Shown piece after piece: positions 1 through 8,041 of a stretch of DNA of 64,000 nucleotides (position 1 is its first letter; every line of letters begins with the position of its first letter). The translations under genes were made by a program, and so were the position numbers. The notes under the pieces are model-generated. The model worked only from the letters and a program-made list of their open reading frames with translations. It searched no databases and was not told the origin of the DNA. Source of the stretch: Microbaculum marinisediminis (lineage in GTDB: Bacteria; Pseudomonadota; Alphaproteobacteria; Rhizobiales; Tepidamorphaceae); contig NZ_JALIDZ010000005.1 in NCBI RefSeq assembly GCF_025397915.1, positions 1-64,000 on the forward strand, written 5' to 3'.

Positions 1-609
1 CGCGATCTCGCCGGCCTGGCCGCCGCCGCGGCCAGCGGCGGCACGACGCTGATCCAGCTCCGCGACAAGACCGGATCGACACGGGATTTCGTGGCGGAGG
101 CGCGGGCGATCCATGCCGCCCTGCGCGGCTCCGGCGTGCCGCTTTTGATCAACGACCGGGTCGACGTGGCGCTGGCGGCCGAAGCCGAGGGCGTGCATCT
201 GGGCCAGGACGACATGGACGCGCGCGACGCCCGCCGCCAGCTCGGCCCCAACGCGATCATCGGGCTCACGATCAAGAACGCGGCGCATGTCGATGCCGCG
301 CCGATGGGGGCGATCGACTACGTCGCCATCGGCGGCGTGTTCGAGACCGAGAGCAAGGACAATCCCGATCCGCCGGTCGGCATCGACGGGCTCAAGGCGC
401 TCGTGGCGCGCGTGCGCGCCCGCAAGGCCGACATGCCGGTGTGCGCCATCGCCGGCATCACCGAAGAGCGCATTCCCCCGGTGATCGCGGCCGGGGCAGA
501 CGGCGTGGCGATCATCTCGGCGATCTTCATGGCCGACGATCCGGACGCGGCCGCGCGCGCCCTGCGCGCCACGGTCGATACGGCGATTTCAGCGAGGCAA
601 ACGACATGA
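1..609 (+). CDS. thiE: Thiamine-phosphate synthase, 5' end missing
   Basis: Joins the pyrimidine (HMP-PP) and thiazole phosphate moieties to make thiamine phosphate in the cytoplasm. The reading frame is open from base 1, so the N-terminus lies outside the window; the GTG at 91 is internal. Visible TIM-barrel motifs are IQLRDK, the [23 protein letters not shown] stretch (given in pieces: [15 protein letters not shown]), [12 protein letters not shown] and the C-terminal AIAGI and [11 protein letters not shown] phosphate-binding loops. The stop overlaps the thiD start in ATGA, so the two are translationally coupled, as expected for consecutive thiamine pathway steps. Family assignment is firm; only the start is unknown. 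Confidence 0.93.
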   Translation, partial: RDLAGLAAAAASGGTTLIQLRDKTGSTRDFVAEARAIHAALRGSGVPLLINDRVDVALAAEAEGVHLGQDDMDARDARRQLGPNAIIGLTIKNAAHVDAAPMGAIDYVAIGGVFETESKDNPDPPVGIDGLKALVARVRARKADMPVCAIAGITEERIPPVIAAGADGVAIISAIFMADDPDAAARALRATVDTAISARQTT

Positions 610-1427
610 CGGCGATCGCGGTCACCATCGCGGGCTCGGATTCGGGCGGCGGCGCCGGCATCCAGGCCGATCTCAAGACCTTCTCCGCGCTCGGCGTCTA
701 CGGCGCCTCGGTGATCGCGGCGCTGACCGCGCAGAACACGCGCGGGGTGACGGGCATCCACGACGTGCCGCCGGAATTCGTGCGCGCGCAGATCGACGCG
801 GTTTTCTCCGACCTCGCCGTCGACGCGGTGAAGATCGGCATGCTGAGCCAGCCCGACACGATCCGCGCCGTCGCCGAAGGGCTCGCCGCCCACAACGTCG
901 AGACCATCGTGCTCGATCCGGTGATGGTGGCCCAGAGCGGCGACGTGCTGTTGCGCGAGGAGGCGATCGCCGTCCTGCGTGCCGACCTGGTGCCGATGGC
1001 GCTCGTCGTCACGCCCAACCTGCCCGAGGCGGCCAGGCTGCTCGACTGCGAAGAGGCGGCCACCGAGGACGAGATGCGCGACCAGGGCGCGCGCCTGCTC
1101 GGGCTCGGACCGAAGGCCGTGCTGATGAAGGGCGGGCATGGCACCGGCGCGGAGTCGGTCGACCTGCTGGTGACGGCCGCGGGCGTCACGCGTCTGGCTG
1201 CGCCGCGCATTGCCACCGAGAACACGCACGGCACGGGCTGCACGCTGTCGTCGGCCATCGCCGCCGGCCTTGCCCGCGGCCTGACGCTGGAACACGCCGT
1301 CGAGGGGGCGAAGGCCTATCTGACGGACGCGCTCAGGGCGGCGGACCGGATCTCCATCGGCCACGGCCACGGGCCGGTCCACCACTTCCATGCCGTGTGG
1401 GGCGCCAGGACTGGAGTGCAACCATGA
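606..1427 (+). CDS. thiD: Hydroxymethylpyrimidine/phosphomethylpyrimidine kinase
   Basis: Phosphorylates HMP and HMP-P to give HMP-PP, the substrate that ThiE condenses. The product is 273 residues, normal for ThiD. It opens with [18 protein letters not shown], the family N-terminal signature, followed by GVYG, the ALTAQNT substrate loop, [10 protein letters not shown] and the ribokinase-family anion hole [12 protein letters not shown] near the C-terminus. The ATG at 606 is chosen because it overlaps the thiE stop and gives the canonical start; longer in-frame extensions run through thiE. The stop TGA (1425-1427) overlaps the ATG of the next gene, so all three are coupled. Confidence 0.95.
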   Translation: MTAIAVTIAGSDSGGGAGIQADLKTFSALGVYGASVIAALTAQNTRGVTGIHDVPPEFVRAQIDAVFSDLAVDAVKIGMLSQPDTIRAVAEGLAAHNVETIVLDPVMVAQSGDVLLREEAIAVLRADLVPMALVVTPNLPEAARLLDCEEAATEDEMRDQGARLLGLGPKAVLMKGGHGTGAESVDLLVTAAGVTRLAAPRIATENTHGTGCTLSSAIAAGLARGLTLEHAVEGAKAYLTDALRAADRISIGHGHGPVHHFHAVWGARTGVQP

Positions 1428-2515
1428 CGAAACAGACCCTTACGCGCCGCCAGGCGCTCGGCGCGGCGGGGGCGGCCACCGCCGGCGCCGCCGTCACGCT
1501 TTCGACGCCCGCCCTCTCGCAGGGGCTGGTCAAATGGAAGATGGCGACCTCCTGGCCGGCGAACCTGCCGGGGCCGGGCGTCAGCGCGGCGCGCCTTGCC
1601 GAGCGGATCGCGCGCCTGAGCGGCGGGCGACTGACCGTCGACCTCTTCGCCGCGGGCGAGTTGGTGCCGGCCTTCGGCGTGTTCGACGCGGTGTCGCAGG
1701 GTGCCGCCGAGATGGGCCACACCGCCGCGTTCTTCTGGCAGGGCAAGGTGCCCGGCGCGGTGTTCTTCACCACCGTGCCGTTCGGCCTGACGCCGCCGGA
1801 GCACGTCGCCTGGGTCGAACACGGCGGCGGGCAGGCGCTGTGGGACGAGCTCTACGCGCCGTTCGGGGTGAAGCCGTTCATGGCCGGCAACACCGGGTTC
1901 CAGATGGGCGGCTGGTTCAAGCGGCCGGTGAAGACGCTCGACGATCTCGCCGGCCTCAACATCCGGGCGGCCGGCCTGGGAGGCGAGGTGTTCCGGCGGC
2001 TGAAGATGAACGCGGTGGCGATCCCGCCCGGGGAGATCTTCGGCGCGCTGGAATCGGGCGTCGTCGACGCGGTCGAGTTCCTCGGGCCGTTCTCCGATGT
2101 CGCGCTGGGCTTCGACCGGGTCGCGCCGTACTACCTGTGGCCGAGCTTCAACAAGCCGAACGGCACGGGCGAGGCGCTGGTCTCGACGAAAGCGCTCGGC
2201 AAGCTGGATCCGGACCTGCGCGCGATCGTCGCCACGGCCTGCGCGGCGGAGGCGTCGGCGGGGCTGGCGGAAGCCGACTGGATGAACGGCGCCGCGGTCC
2301 GGAAACTGCGCAAGACCGATCACGTCCGGTTCACGCGCTGGTCGCCCGTGGTGATCGAGGCGGCGAAGAAGGCGGCCACGGCCGTCGTGGCCGATCTGGC
2401 CGCGCAATCGCCGCAGACCGCGAAGATCGCCGAGTCCTATGCCTCGGCGGTGACGCAGCTCGGCGGATGGTCGGAACTGTCGACCGGGCCGTATCTGACG
2501 GGCCGGGTGGCGTAG
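1424..2515 (+). CDS. TRAP transporter solute-binding protein, DctP/TakP type
   Basis: Periplasmic receptor of a tripartite ATP-independent transporter. The 363-residue product opens with [18 protein letters not shown], a twin-arginine-type signal ending near ALSQ. The mature part matches the 2-oxoacid-binding TakP branch: KWKMATSWP, the FAAGELVPAFGVFDAVS stretch, EMGHTAAFFW, PFGLTPPEH, and the ligand-carboxylate region around AGLGGEVFRRL and GALESGVVDAVEFLGP. The start at 1424 overlaps the thiD stop; a GTG at 1397 is less likely because it would place extra residues before the Tat motif. No DctQ or DctM membrane genes lie nearby, so its transporter partner is unknown. The link to thiamine genes is unexplained. 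Confidence 0.88.
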   Translation: MTKQTLTRRQALGAAGAATAGAAVTLSTPALSQGLVKWKMATSWPANLPGPGVSAARLAERIARLSGGRLTVDLFAAGELVPAFGVFDAVSQGAAEMGHTAAFFWQGKVPGAVFFTTVPFGLTPPEHVAWVEHGGGQALWDELYAPFGVKPFMAGNTGFQMGGWFKRPVKTLDDLAGLNIRAAGLGGEVFRRLKMNAVAIPPGEIFGALESGVVDAVEFLGPFSDVALGFDRVAPYYLWPSFNKPNGTGEALVSTKALGKLDPDLRAIVATACAAEASAGLAEADWMNGAAVRKLRKTDHVRFTRWSPVVIEAAKKAATAVVADLAAQSPQTAKIAESYASAVTQLGGWSELSTGPYLTGRVA

Positions 2516-2623
2516 GCGACGCGTCCCGCTCGCCACCCCTCGCCGCGGACTTTCGCTGCGGGGGGGGGGGCGGAGAGCCGCTTTCCTGAGCGGCACGGTG
2601 GAGCCGCAAGCCCGCCCCATCCC

Positions 2624-2694
2624 GTCATTGCCGGGCGTGACCCGGCAATCTCGGGCGTGTGGCACGAGATGCCCGGGTCGAGCCCGGGCATGAC
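2624..2694. repeat. REP-like double palindrome
   Basis: Two perfect hairpins stand back to back: ATTGCCGGG / CCCGGCAAT (2627-2635 and 2641-2649, 5-nt loop) and ATGCCCGGG / CCCGGGCAT (2669-2677 and 2683-2691, 5-nt loop). The outer ends GTCAT and ATGAC also pair, so the whole element can fold as a long cruciform. It sits between the convergent TRAP receptor and FAH-family genes. A degenerate relative is at 26308-26330. Such elements are common between genes in Rhizobiales; a role as a bidirectional terminator or mRNA stabiliser is inference. Confidence 0.8.
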
Positions 2695-2717
2695 GTGGAG
2701 GGGCCGGAGCCCGTCGA

Positions 2718-3560
2718 TTAGGCGGCAACAACCTTCTGGCGCTGCTGGCCGAGGCCCTCGACGGTGAGGACCATCTCGTCGCCGGCCTTCAGGAAGACCG
2801 GCGGCTTCATGCCCATGCCGACGCCGGGCGGGGTGCCGGTGGTGATGATGTCGCCGGGCACCAGCTTCATGAAGCGCGAGATGTAGGCGATCAGCTCGAC
2901 GACGCCGAAGATCATGGTCTCGGTCGAGCCGGTCTGCATGCGATTGCCGTTGAGGTCGAGGGTCATCGCCAGTGCCTGCGGGTCGGCGATCTCGTCGCCG
3001 GTCACCAGCCAGGGGCCGACCGGACCGTAGGTCGGGCCGCTCTTGCCCTTGACCCACTGGCCGGTGCTCTCGATCTGCCAGAAGCGCTCGGAGACGTCGT
3101 TGCAGATGCAGTAGCCGGCGATGTGGTCGAGGGCCTTCTCGGCGGGCACGTTGAAGGCCTCGGTGCCGATGACGAAGGCGAGCTCGACCTCCCAGTCCGA
3201 CTTGGCCGAGTCCTTCAGCAGCACGACGTCGTCGTCGGGGCCGCTGATCGAGGTCGGCGCCTTGTTGAACAGGATCGGCTCCTTGGGGATCGGCATGCCG
3301 GATTCGGCGGCGTGGTCGGCGTAGTTCAGGCCGACGGCCAGGAAGTTGTAAGGCATCGGCACGCAGGAGCCGAGGCGCGCGCCGGCGGGCGCGGCGGGCA
3401 GCGTCGTCGGGTCGATGGCGCGCAGGCGGTCGAGCCCGGCGGGCGACAGCACGGCGCCGGAAATGTCGTCGACCACCGAAGACAGGTCGCGGATCGAGCC
3501 GTCGGCGGCGACGATACCGGGCTTTTCGCTGCCCGAGGGGCCGAAGCGGACGAGTTTCAT
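2718..3560 (-). CDS. Fumarylacetoacetate hydrolase family protein
   Basis: Metal-dependent hydrolase, isomerase or lyase of the FAH fold acting on small oxo-acids. The product is 280 residues. The FAH metal triad is visible as E124 and E126 in DWEVELAFVIG and D155 in CNDVSERF. Other family marks are the YNFLAVGLNYADHAAE stretch, FNKAPTSISGP, KGKSGPTYGPVGPWL, and the C-terminal GDIITTGTPPGVGMG. The resemblance is to the branch often annotated as ureidoglycolate lyase or 2,4-diketo-3-deoxy-sugar-acid hydrolase, but substrate cannot be read from sequence. The ATG at 3560 is preceded by AGAGGAA at good spacing; a longer frame upstream has no such site. Confidence 0.88.
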   Translation of the reverse strand: MKLVRFGPSGSEKPGIVAADGSIRDLSSVVDDISGAVLSPAGLDRLRAIDPTTLPAAPAGARLGSCVPMPYNFLAVGLNYADHAAESGMPIPKEPILFNKAPTSISGPDDDVVLLKDSAKSDWEVELAFVIGTEAFNVPAEKALDHIAGYCICNDVSERFWQIESTGQWVKGKSGPTYGPVGPWLVTGDEIADPQALAMTLDLNGNRMQTGSTETMIFGVVELIAYISRFMKLVPGDIITTGTPPGVGMGMKPPVFLKAGDEMVLTVEGLGQQRQKVVAA

Positions 3561-3712
3561 AGGTGTATTCCTCTTAAGACGTGGTCTTTTGTGAAAATCG
3601 GGCCGGATCATCGGTGATCGGCCGCCCCGCCGCAAGCAGCAGGTCGGCGTTCCGGCCCGCTAACGTGCCCTTGCGTCGGAAAATGTGCTTTTCGCTGCCG
3701 GTACAGGCGGCG

Positions 3713-5275
3713 TCAGGACAGAACGCCGATCACCCGTTCGAGCACGGCCGGGTCGTGATGGGCCTGGTAGATCGGCGGCGGCCTGTCATCGAGACGCAGC
3801 AGGGTCGCGACCGCGAGCCTGGCGGAGCGCACCGCGTATTCCATGGTGAAGGCGGCCTCGTCGGGGATCTCGCAGAACTGCCCGATGAAGCCGAAATTCG
3901 TCGATCCTTCGGGAACGACGTCCGGCCGGTCGCCACGCGCGCGCGCCATCCAGACGCTGCCGGCATAGGGCAGGAGGCAGGGAATGCAGGTCGAGGTACC
4001 GACGATCGTCTCGACGTGATCGCCGAAGCCGGCGTGGCGCAGCGTCTCCTCGAGGATCTCGGCGCCGTTGCAGGCCGTCATCGGCTTCTCGACGAAATCT
4101 CCCACCCTGTCCGGGTAGAGCGCGTAGCCCCACCAGGCCATGACGTCGGCGGGCTGGTTCAGGAATTCGGGCTGGTGGAAGATCGCCACCGTGATCAGCC
4201 AGTTGGAGTCCTTGAACGTCAGCAGGCCGCCGCGCCCGGGCTCGCTGCCGGTCAGCGCCGTCATCAGCTCGAAGAACGTCGCATCCCTGGTGGTGACCGT
4301 GTAGGTGAACCACTTGGTGTCGGGCACGTGCGCCGCGCCGAAGAAGGTCTGCGGCCGGCCGAACGCCGGGCGGCCGAGCGCCAGCCGTTTCCACAGCGCC
4401 CAGTAGTCGTCGGCGAGCGCCAGTTCGGGCGGTCGCGACATGGAGCCGACGGCCATGTCGGAGACCTGCGATCCGTTGGTCACCAGGACCAGGTCGTCCT
4501 CGCCGATCTCGACCTTCAGATCCTTGCCGTCGTGGCGGTATTCCAGCCAGTTGGCGGTGATCTCGGCCGGCGACGACTTGAACTCGACGTCCGTCACCGT
4601 CGCGCCGGTGAGAAAGGTCACGCCCTGTTTCTTCAGCCAGTCGGTGATGGGACCGATGATCGCGTCGTACTGGTTGAACCGCGTCCGCAGGATGGTCTTC
4701 ATCGTCGACAGTTCCGGCAGGATGTGCAGGAAGCGGTACATGAACCGCCTGAACTCGATCGCGCTGTGCTGCGGCAGCGCGTTCATCAGGGTCGTCCAGA
4801 GGATCCAGAACTCGGTGTCGAAGAAGTCGTCGGTGAAGAAATCCGAGACCGACTTGCCGTCCAGGAACTGCTCGGGCGTCAGTGCGAGCTTGAGCATATC
4901 GGCCCGGTTGCGGACGCTGAGGCCGAATCGGTCGGAATGAACGACGGCCCCGTCGCGGTCGATGATGCGCAGGCGGTCGTCGTACCCGTGGCGTTCGTTG
5001 AACTCCAGGATCTCGTCCTCGATGGACCGCTGCGGGTCGCTGGCGGAGGGGACCAGGGAGAACAGCTCGAAGGCGCAGCGGTATTCCCGTTCGAAGACGC
5101 GGCCGGTCGGCAGCACGTAGCCCGTGCCCGGCCCGCCGGACATCGCCATGGCGCCGCCCAGCGACGGGCCGGCTTCGTAGACGGTGATGTTGTTGGCGAG
5201 GCAGCCGCCGTCCTTGATGAGATAGGCGGCCGCGGCGAGCGAGGCGATGCCGCTGCCGACAAGGTGCGCCTTCAT
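3713..5275 (-). CDS. Oleate hydratase family FAD protein (divergent)
   Basis: Member of the myosin-cross-reactive-antigen/oleate hydratase family, which adds water to the cis-9 double bond of unsaturated fatty acids. The product is 520 residues, on the short side for the family. It begins with the FAD dinucleotide loop VGSGIASLAAAAYL (G7, G9) and VYEAG, and keeps the long family core (DDFFDTEFW, ALPQHSAIEFRRFMYRF, STMKTILRTRFNQYD). The usual RGGR flavin motif reads PTGRVF at 56-61, and the position of the catalytic Glu that follows RGGR in characterised enzymes is Val60. Hydratase activity is therefore doubtful; an isomerase or a different lipid substrate is possible. Confidence 0.82.
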   Translation of the reverse strand: MKAHLVGSGIASLAAAAYLIKDGGCLANNITVYEAGPSLGGAMAMSGGPGTGYVLPTGRVFEREYRCAFELFSLVPSASDPQRSIEDEILEFNERHGYDDRLRIIDRDGAVVHSDRFGLSVRNRADMLKLALTPEQFLDGKSVSDFFTDDFFDTEFWILWTTLMNALPQHSAIEFRRFMYRFLHILPELSTMKTILRTRFNQYDAIIGPITDWLKKQGVTFLTGATVTDVEFKSSPAEITANWLEYRHDGKDLKVEIGEDDLVLVTNGSQVSDMAVGSMSRPPELALADDYWALWKRLALGRPAFGRPQTFFGAAHVPDTKWFTYTVTTRDATFFELMTALTGSEPGRGGLLTFKDSNWLITVAIFHQPEFLNQPADVMAWWGYALYPDRVGDFVEKPMTACNGAEILEETLRHAGFGDHVETIVGTSTCIPCLLPYAGSVWMARARGDRPDVVPEGSTNFGFIGQFCEIPDEAAFTMEYAVRSARLAVATLLRLDDRPPPIYQAHHDPAVLERVIGVLS

Positions 5276-5589
5276 CGTCGCCCTCCCATCGAATCGCGGG
5301 ATAAACCCAAACGTCGCCGTAACGACGGTCGGGAAAGCGCCGCCCGGCGTTATTCAATCGGTTAAACAGTAGCACCGGAGCGACGGTGCGCAAGCGGCGG
5401 TCCCTGCACCGATTCGGGCACCGATCCGGACAGCGATCCGGGCAGGGCGCTTCCGATCGGCGGTCACCGTTTGAATGAGACTAAGTCTTAATAGCTAAGA
5501 TATTGTTTTGGTTGACGTTTTCGGAAATTTTCCTATGTGTGCGGGAGCCATCGCCGCGGCCCGCCACCCATCACCCTCCGGAGCTTTCC
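5276..5589 (+). promoter_or_regulatory. Intergenic region with probable mntP promoter and small operator-like palindrome
   Basis: This 314-base gap separates the divergent hydratase gene and mntP. It is G+C rich except for an AT-rich island at about 5471-5530. There a possible -35 (TTGAAT, 5471-5476) and -10 (TAAGAT, 5496-5501, 19-nt spacing) flank a perfect inverted repeat AGACT-A-AGTCT at 5478-5488. A repeat placed between promoter elements is typical of a repressor site and would fit metal control of a manganese exporter. I do not see the conserved core of a yybP-ykoY manganese riboswitch. The promoter call is tentative. Confidence 0.35.
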
Positions 5590-6204
5590 ATGTCCCCGAT
5601 CTCCATCGGCATACTCGCCATCGGGATGTCCATCGACGCCTTCGTCGCGAGCCTCGGGCAGGGGGCGGCGCCAGGCGCGGCGTGGGGCGTCCGGTCCGGG
5701 TGGGCGCGCGTTCTGCGCACCAGCGCGATCTTCGGAGCCGTGGAAGCGGTCGCGCCGTTGATCGGCTGGGTCCTCGGCGTGGCCGCCCACCGGCATATCA
5801 GCGCGATCGATCACTGGGTCGCGTTCGGCCTGCTGGCCGGCGTGGGCGGGCGGATGATAGTCCACGCCCTCGCGCGGCCGGCCGCCGCGTCAGACGCCGC
5901 GTCAGACGCTGGGCCAGGCGCCGGGCCATCCGGCCTGCCGGAGCGGACCGGATGGACCGTGTTCGCGACCGCCGTGGGCACCTCCATCGATGCGATGGCG
6001 GTGGGGGTGTCGCTGGCCTTTCTGGAGGTGCAGATCGTCGTCGTGGTGATCGCCGTCGGCCTTACGACGATGGCGATGACCGCCATCGGGACCTATGCGG
6101 GCAGCTTCCTCGGCCAGCGCGTCGGCAAAGCCGCCGAGGTCGTCGGCGGCATCGCCCTGATCGCTATCGGCGGGGTGATCCTGGCAGATCACCTCGCGGC
6201 CTGA
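5590..6204 (+). CDS. mntP: MntP-type manganese efflux pump
   Basis: Inner-membrane exporter that removes excess Mn2+. The 204-residue product has six predicted membrane segments arranged as two homologous halves. Each half carries the diagnostic acidic motif: GMSIDAFVASLGQG near residue 12 and GTSIDAMAVGVSLAF near residue 130, where the Asp residues are thought to bind metal. The start at 5590 gives the canonical MSPISIGILAIGMSIDAF; upstream in-frame codons are not protein-like. The linker between halves holds a short Ala/Asp/Gly repeat (AASDAASDAGPGAGPSG). It converges on the following SDR gene with a 21-base gap. Confidence 0.9.
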   Translation: MSPISIGILAIGMSIDAFVASLGQGAAPGAAWGVRSGWARVLRTSAIFGAVEAVAPLIGWVLGVAAHRHISAIDHWVAFGLLAGVGGRMIVHALARPAAASDAASDAGPGAGPSGLPERTGWTVFATAVGTSIDAMAVGVSLAFLEVQIVVVVIAVGLTTMAMTAIGTYAGSFLGQRVGKAAEVVGGIALIAIGGVILADHLAA

Positions 6205-6225
6205 TTGACGCGGGACCCCGCGCCG

Positions 6226-7005
6226 TTACCACGTTCCGTCGAAAAAGCCGCCGTCGAGCAGGATGTTGCGGCCGGTCATGTAGCCGGCGTGGACCGAGCA
6301 CAGGAACGCGCAGGTCTGCCCGAACTCGGCGGGATCGCCGAAGCGGCCGGCGGGAATCGTCGCCATGCGCTGGGCGGCGATCTCGTCGACCGTCTTGCCC
6401 GCCGCGGTGGCGCGCGGGCCGTGGGTGGCGCGCAGGCGGTCGGTGTCGAACATGCCCGGCAGCAGGTTGTTGATGGTGACGCCGCGGTCGGCGACCTTGC
6501 GCGCGACGCCGGAGACGAAGGCGGTGAGGCCGGCGCGGGCGCCGCTCGACAGATCGAGGCCGGGAATCGGGGCCAGCACCGAGGACGAGGTGATGTTGAC
6601 GATGCGCCCGAAGCCGCGCTCGGCCATCGGATCGATCACCTTCTGAATCAGCTCGATCGGCGTGACCATGTTCATGACCGTGCCCTTCAGCATCGCCTCG
6701 CGGTCGAGCTCGCGGAAATCCTTCAGGGGCGGGCCGCCATTGTTGTTGACCAGGATGTCGGGATCCGCGCAGGCGGCGAGCAGGGCCGCCTGGGTTTCGG
6801 GCAGGCTGACGTCGCCGGCCACCGGGACCACCTTGGCGCCGGTGGCTTGCGCGATCTCGCCGGCGACGCGCTCGAGACGGTCGCGATCGACACCGTTTAT
6901 GACGACCTCGCATCCCGCTTCCGCCAGCGCCTCGGCGCAGGCGCGTCCGAGACCCCGGCTCGAGGCACAGACGATGGCGCGCTTACCCGCAATACCCAGA
7001 TCCAT
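6226..7005 (-). CDS. SDR-family protein lacking the catalytic Tyr
   Basis: A 259-residue Rossmann-fold protein of the short-chain dehydrogenase/reductase superfamily. The nucleotide loop reads CASSRGLG (13-20) instead of TGxxxGxG, and the NNAG motif reads NNNGG (87-91). At the YxxxK site the sequence is LSSGARAGL (152-160): Ser153 replaces Tyr and Arg157 replaces Lys. The C-terminal FLCSVHAGYMTGRNILLDGG is typical of FabG-like SDRs. This pattern matches a described BKR-like SDR subgroup that lacks the tetrad, so it is a consistent family trait and not a sequencing error. Reaction unknown; annotating it as 3-oxoacyl-ACP reductase would be unsafe. Confidence 0.88.
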   Translation of the reverse strand: MDLGIAGKRAIVCASSRGLGRACAEALAEAGCEVVINGVDRDRLERVAGEIAQATGAKVVPVAGDVSLPETQAALLAACADPDILVNNNGGPPLKDFRELDREAMLKGTVMNMVTPIELIQKVIDPMAERGFGRIVNITSSSVLAPIPGLDLSSGARAGLTAFVSGVARKVADRGVTINNLLPGMFDTDRLRATHGPRATAAGKTVDEIAAQRMATIPAGRFGDPAEFGQTCAFLCSVHAGYMTGRNILLDGGFFDGTW

Positions 7006-7153
7006 TCCGTTTCCCTTCCTGTTGCTTGCACCCAGGGGTTTACGGCCAAGTCGGAGGCGGTCGCAAGGGGCGGAAGCGGTGCGCGGCGGATTTCACGGGA
7101 TCCGGATTTCCGCTATATTGCGAACCTGTGACGCCCCGTCATAATCGTGCCAA

Positions 7154-8014
7154 GTGAATCATATTAATGATGCCACAAGCGCGTGGGGCGACGAGAACGG
7201 GGCGAGTATTACCGTGAGCCGGCAGCTCAAGGCCAGGACCTACCGGAGCCTATTCATCTCTGACCTGCACCTGGGAACCAAGGGTTTCCAAGCCGAACTG
7301 TTTCTCGATTTCCTCAAGCACCACGACGCCGAGACGATCTATCTGGTCGGCGATATCATCGATTTCTGGCGCCTGAAGCGCACCTGGTACTGGCCGCAGC
7401 AGCACAACGACGTCATTCAGAAGCTGCTGCGCAAGGGCCGCAAGGGCACCCGGCTTGTCTATGTGCCCGGCAACCACGACGAATTCCTGCGCGAATATAT
7501 CGGCACCCGTTTCGGCGGCATCGAGGTGATGCGCCGGGCCATCCACACGACCGCCAACGACGAGAAGCTGCTGGTCATCCATGGCGACGAATTCGACGTG
7601 GTGGTCCGCTATGCCCGCTGGCTGGCGATGCTCGGCGATGTCGGCTACGCCTTCGCGCTGACCTGCAACACCCATTTCAATTACGTGCGCCGGAAACTCG
7701 GCTTCCCGTACTGGTCGCTGTCGGCCTGGCTGAAGCTGAAGGTGAAGAACGCCGTCAACTTCATCGGCGAATTCGAGCAGGCGCTGGCGGCGGAAGCCGC
7801 GAGCATCGACGTTCACGGCGTCGTCTGCGGCCACATACATCATCCCGCCGACCGCATGATGGACGGCGTGCGCTACCTCAACTGCGGCGACTGGGTGGAG
7901 AGCTGCACGGCGCTCGCCGAGCGCGAGGACGGCACCCTGGAGATCATCCACTGGCCGGTCGTTCTCGGCACCATGACAGCCGCCGAGCTCGGCCCCGAGC
8001 AGGCGGCGGCCTGA
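7154..8014 (+). CDS. UDP-2,3-diacylglucosamine diphosphatase-like metallophosphoesterase
   Basis: Calcineurin-fold phosphoesterase of the LpxH-related group (COG2908), which cleaves UDP-diacylglucosamine in lipid A synthesis or a similar pyrophosphate. The 286-residue product shows the full dinuclear metal signature: FISDLHLG, LVGDIIDFW, VPGNHDEFL, VIHGDEFD and CGHIHHPA. It ends only three bases before the next start region, a glycosyltransferase, and the pair likely forms an operon for envelope lipid or glycolipid. The listed start is GTG at 7154; a GTG at 7214 before the conserved core is an alternative. Whether it is the cell's lipid A enzyme is not proven by sequence. Confidence 0.85.
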   Translation: MNHINDATSAWGDENGASITVSRQLKARTYRSLFISDLHLGTKGFQAELFLDFLKHHDAETIYLVGDIIDFWRLKRTWYWPQQHNDVIQKLLRKGRKGTRLVYVPGNHDEFLREYIGTRFGGIEVMRRAIHTTANDEKLLVIHGDEFDVVVRYARWLAMLGDVGYAFALTCNTHFNYVRRKLGFPYWSLSAWLKLKVKNAVNFIGEFEQALAAEAASIDVHGVVCGHIHHPADRMMDGVRYLNCGDWVESCTALAEREDGTLEIIHWPVVLGTMTAAELGPEQAAA

Positions 8015-8041
8015 GGTATGGTCCATGCTGTGGCGTCATCC

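Noticed and set aside
3581-5365. Long plus-strand ORF opposite the oleate hydratase gene
   Set aside because: It is the antisense shadow of a well-supported gene, with no motif or ribosome site; long shadows are expected at this G+C content.
5400-5589. yybP-ykoY manganese riboswitch before mntP
   Set aside because: Its conserved loop sequences are absent; only an operator-like inverted repeat is seen.
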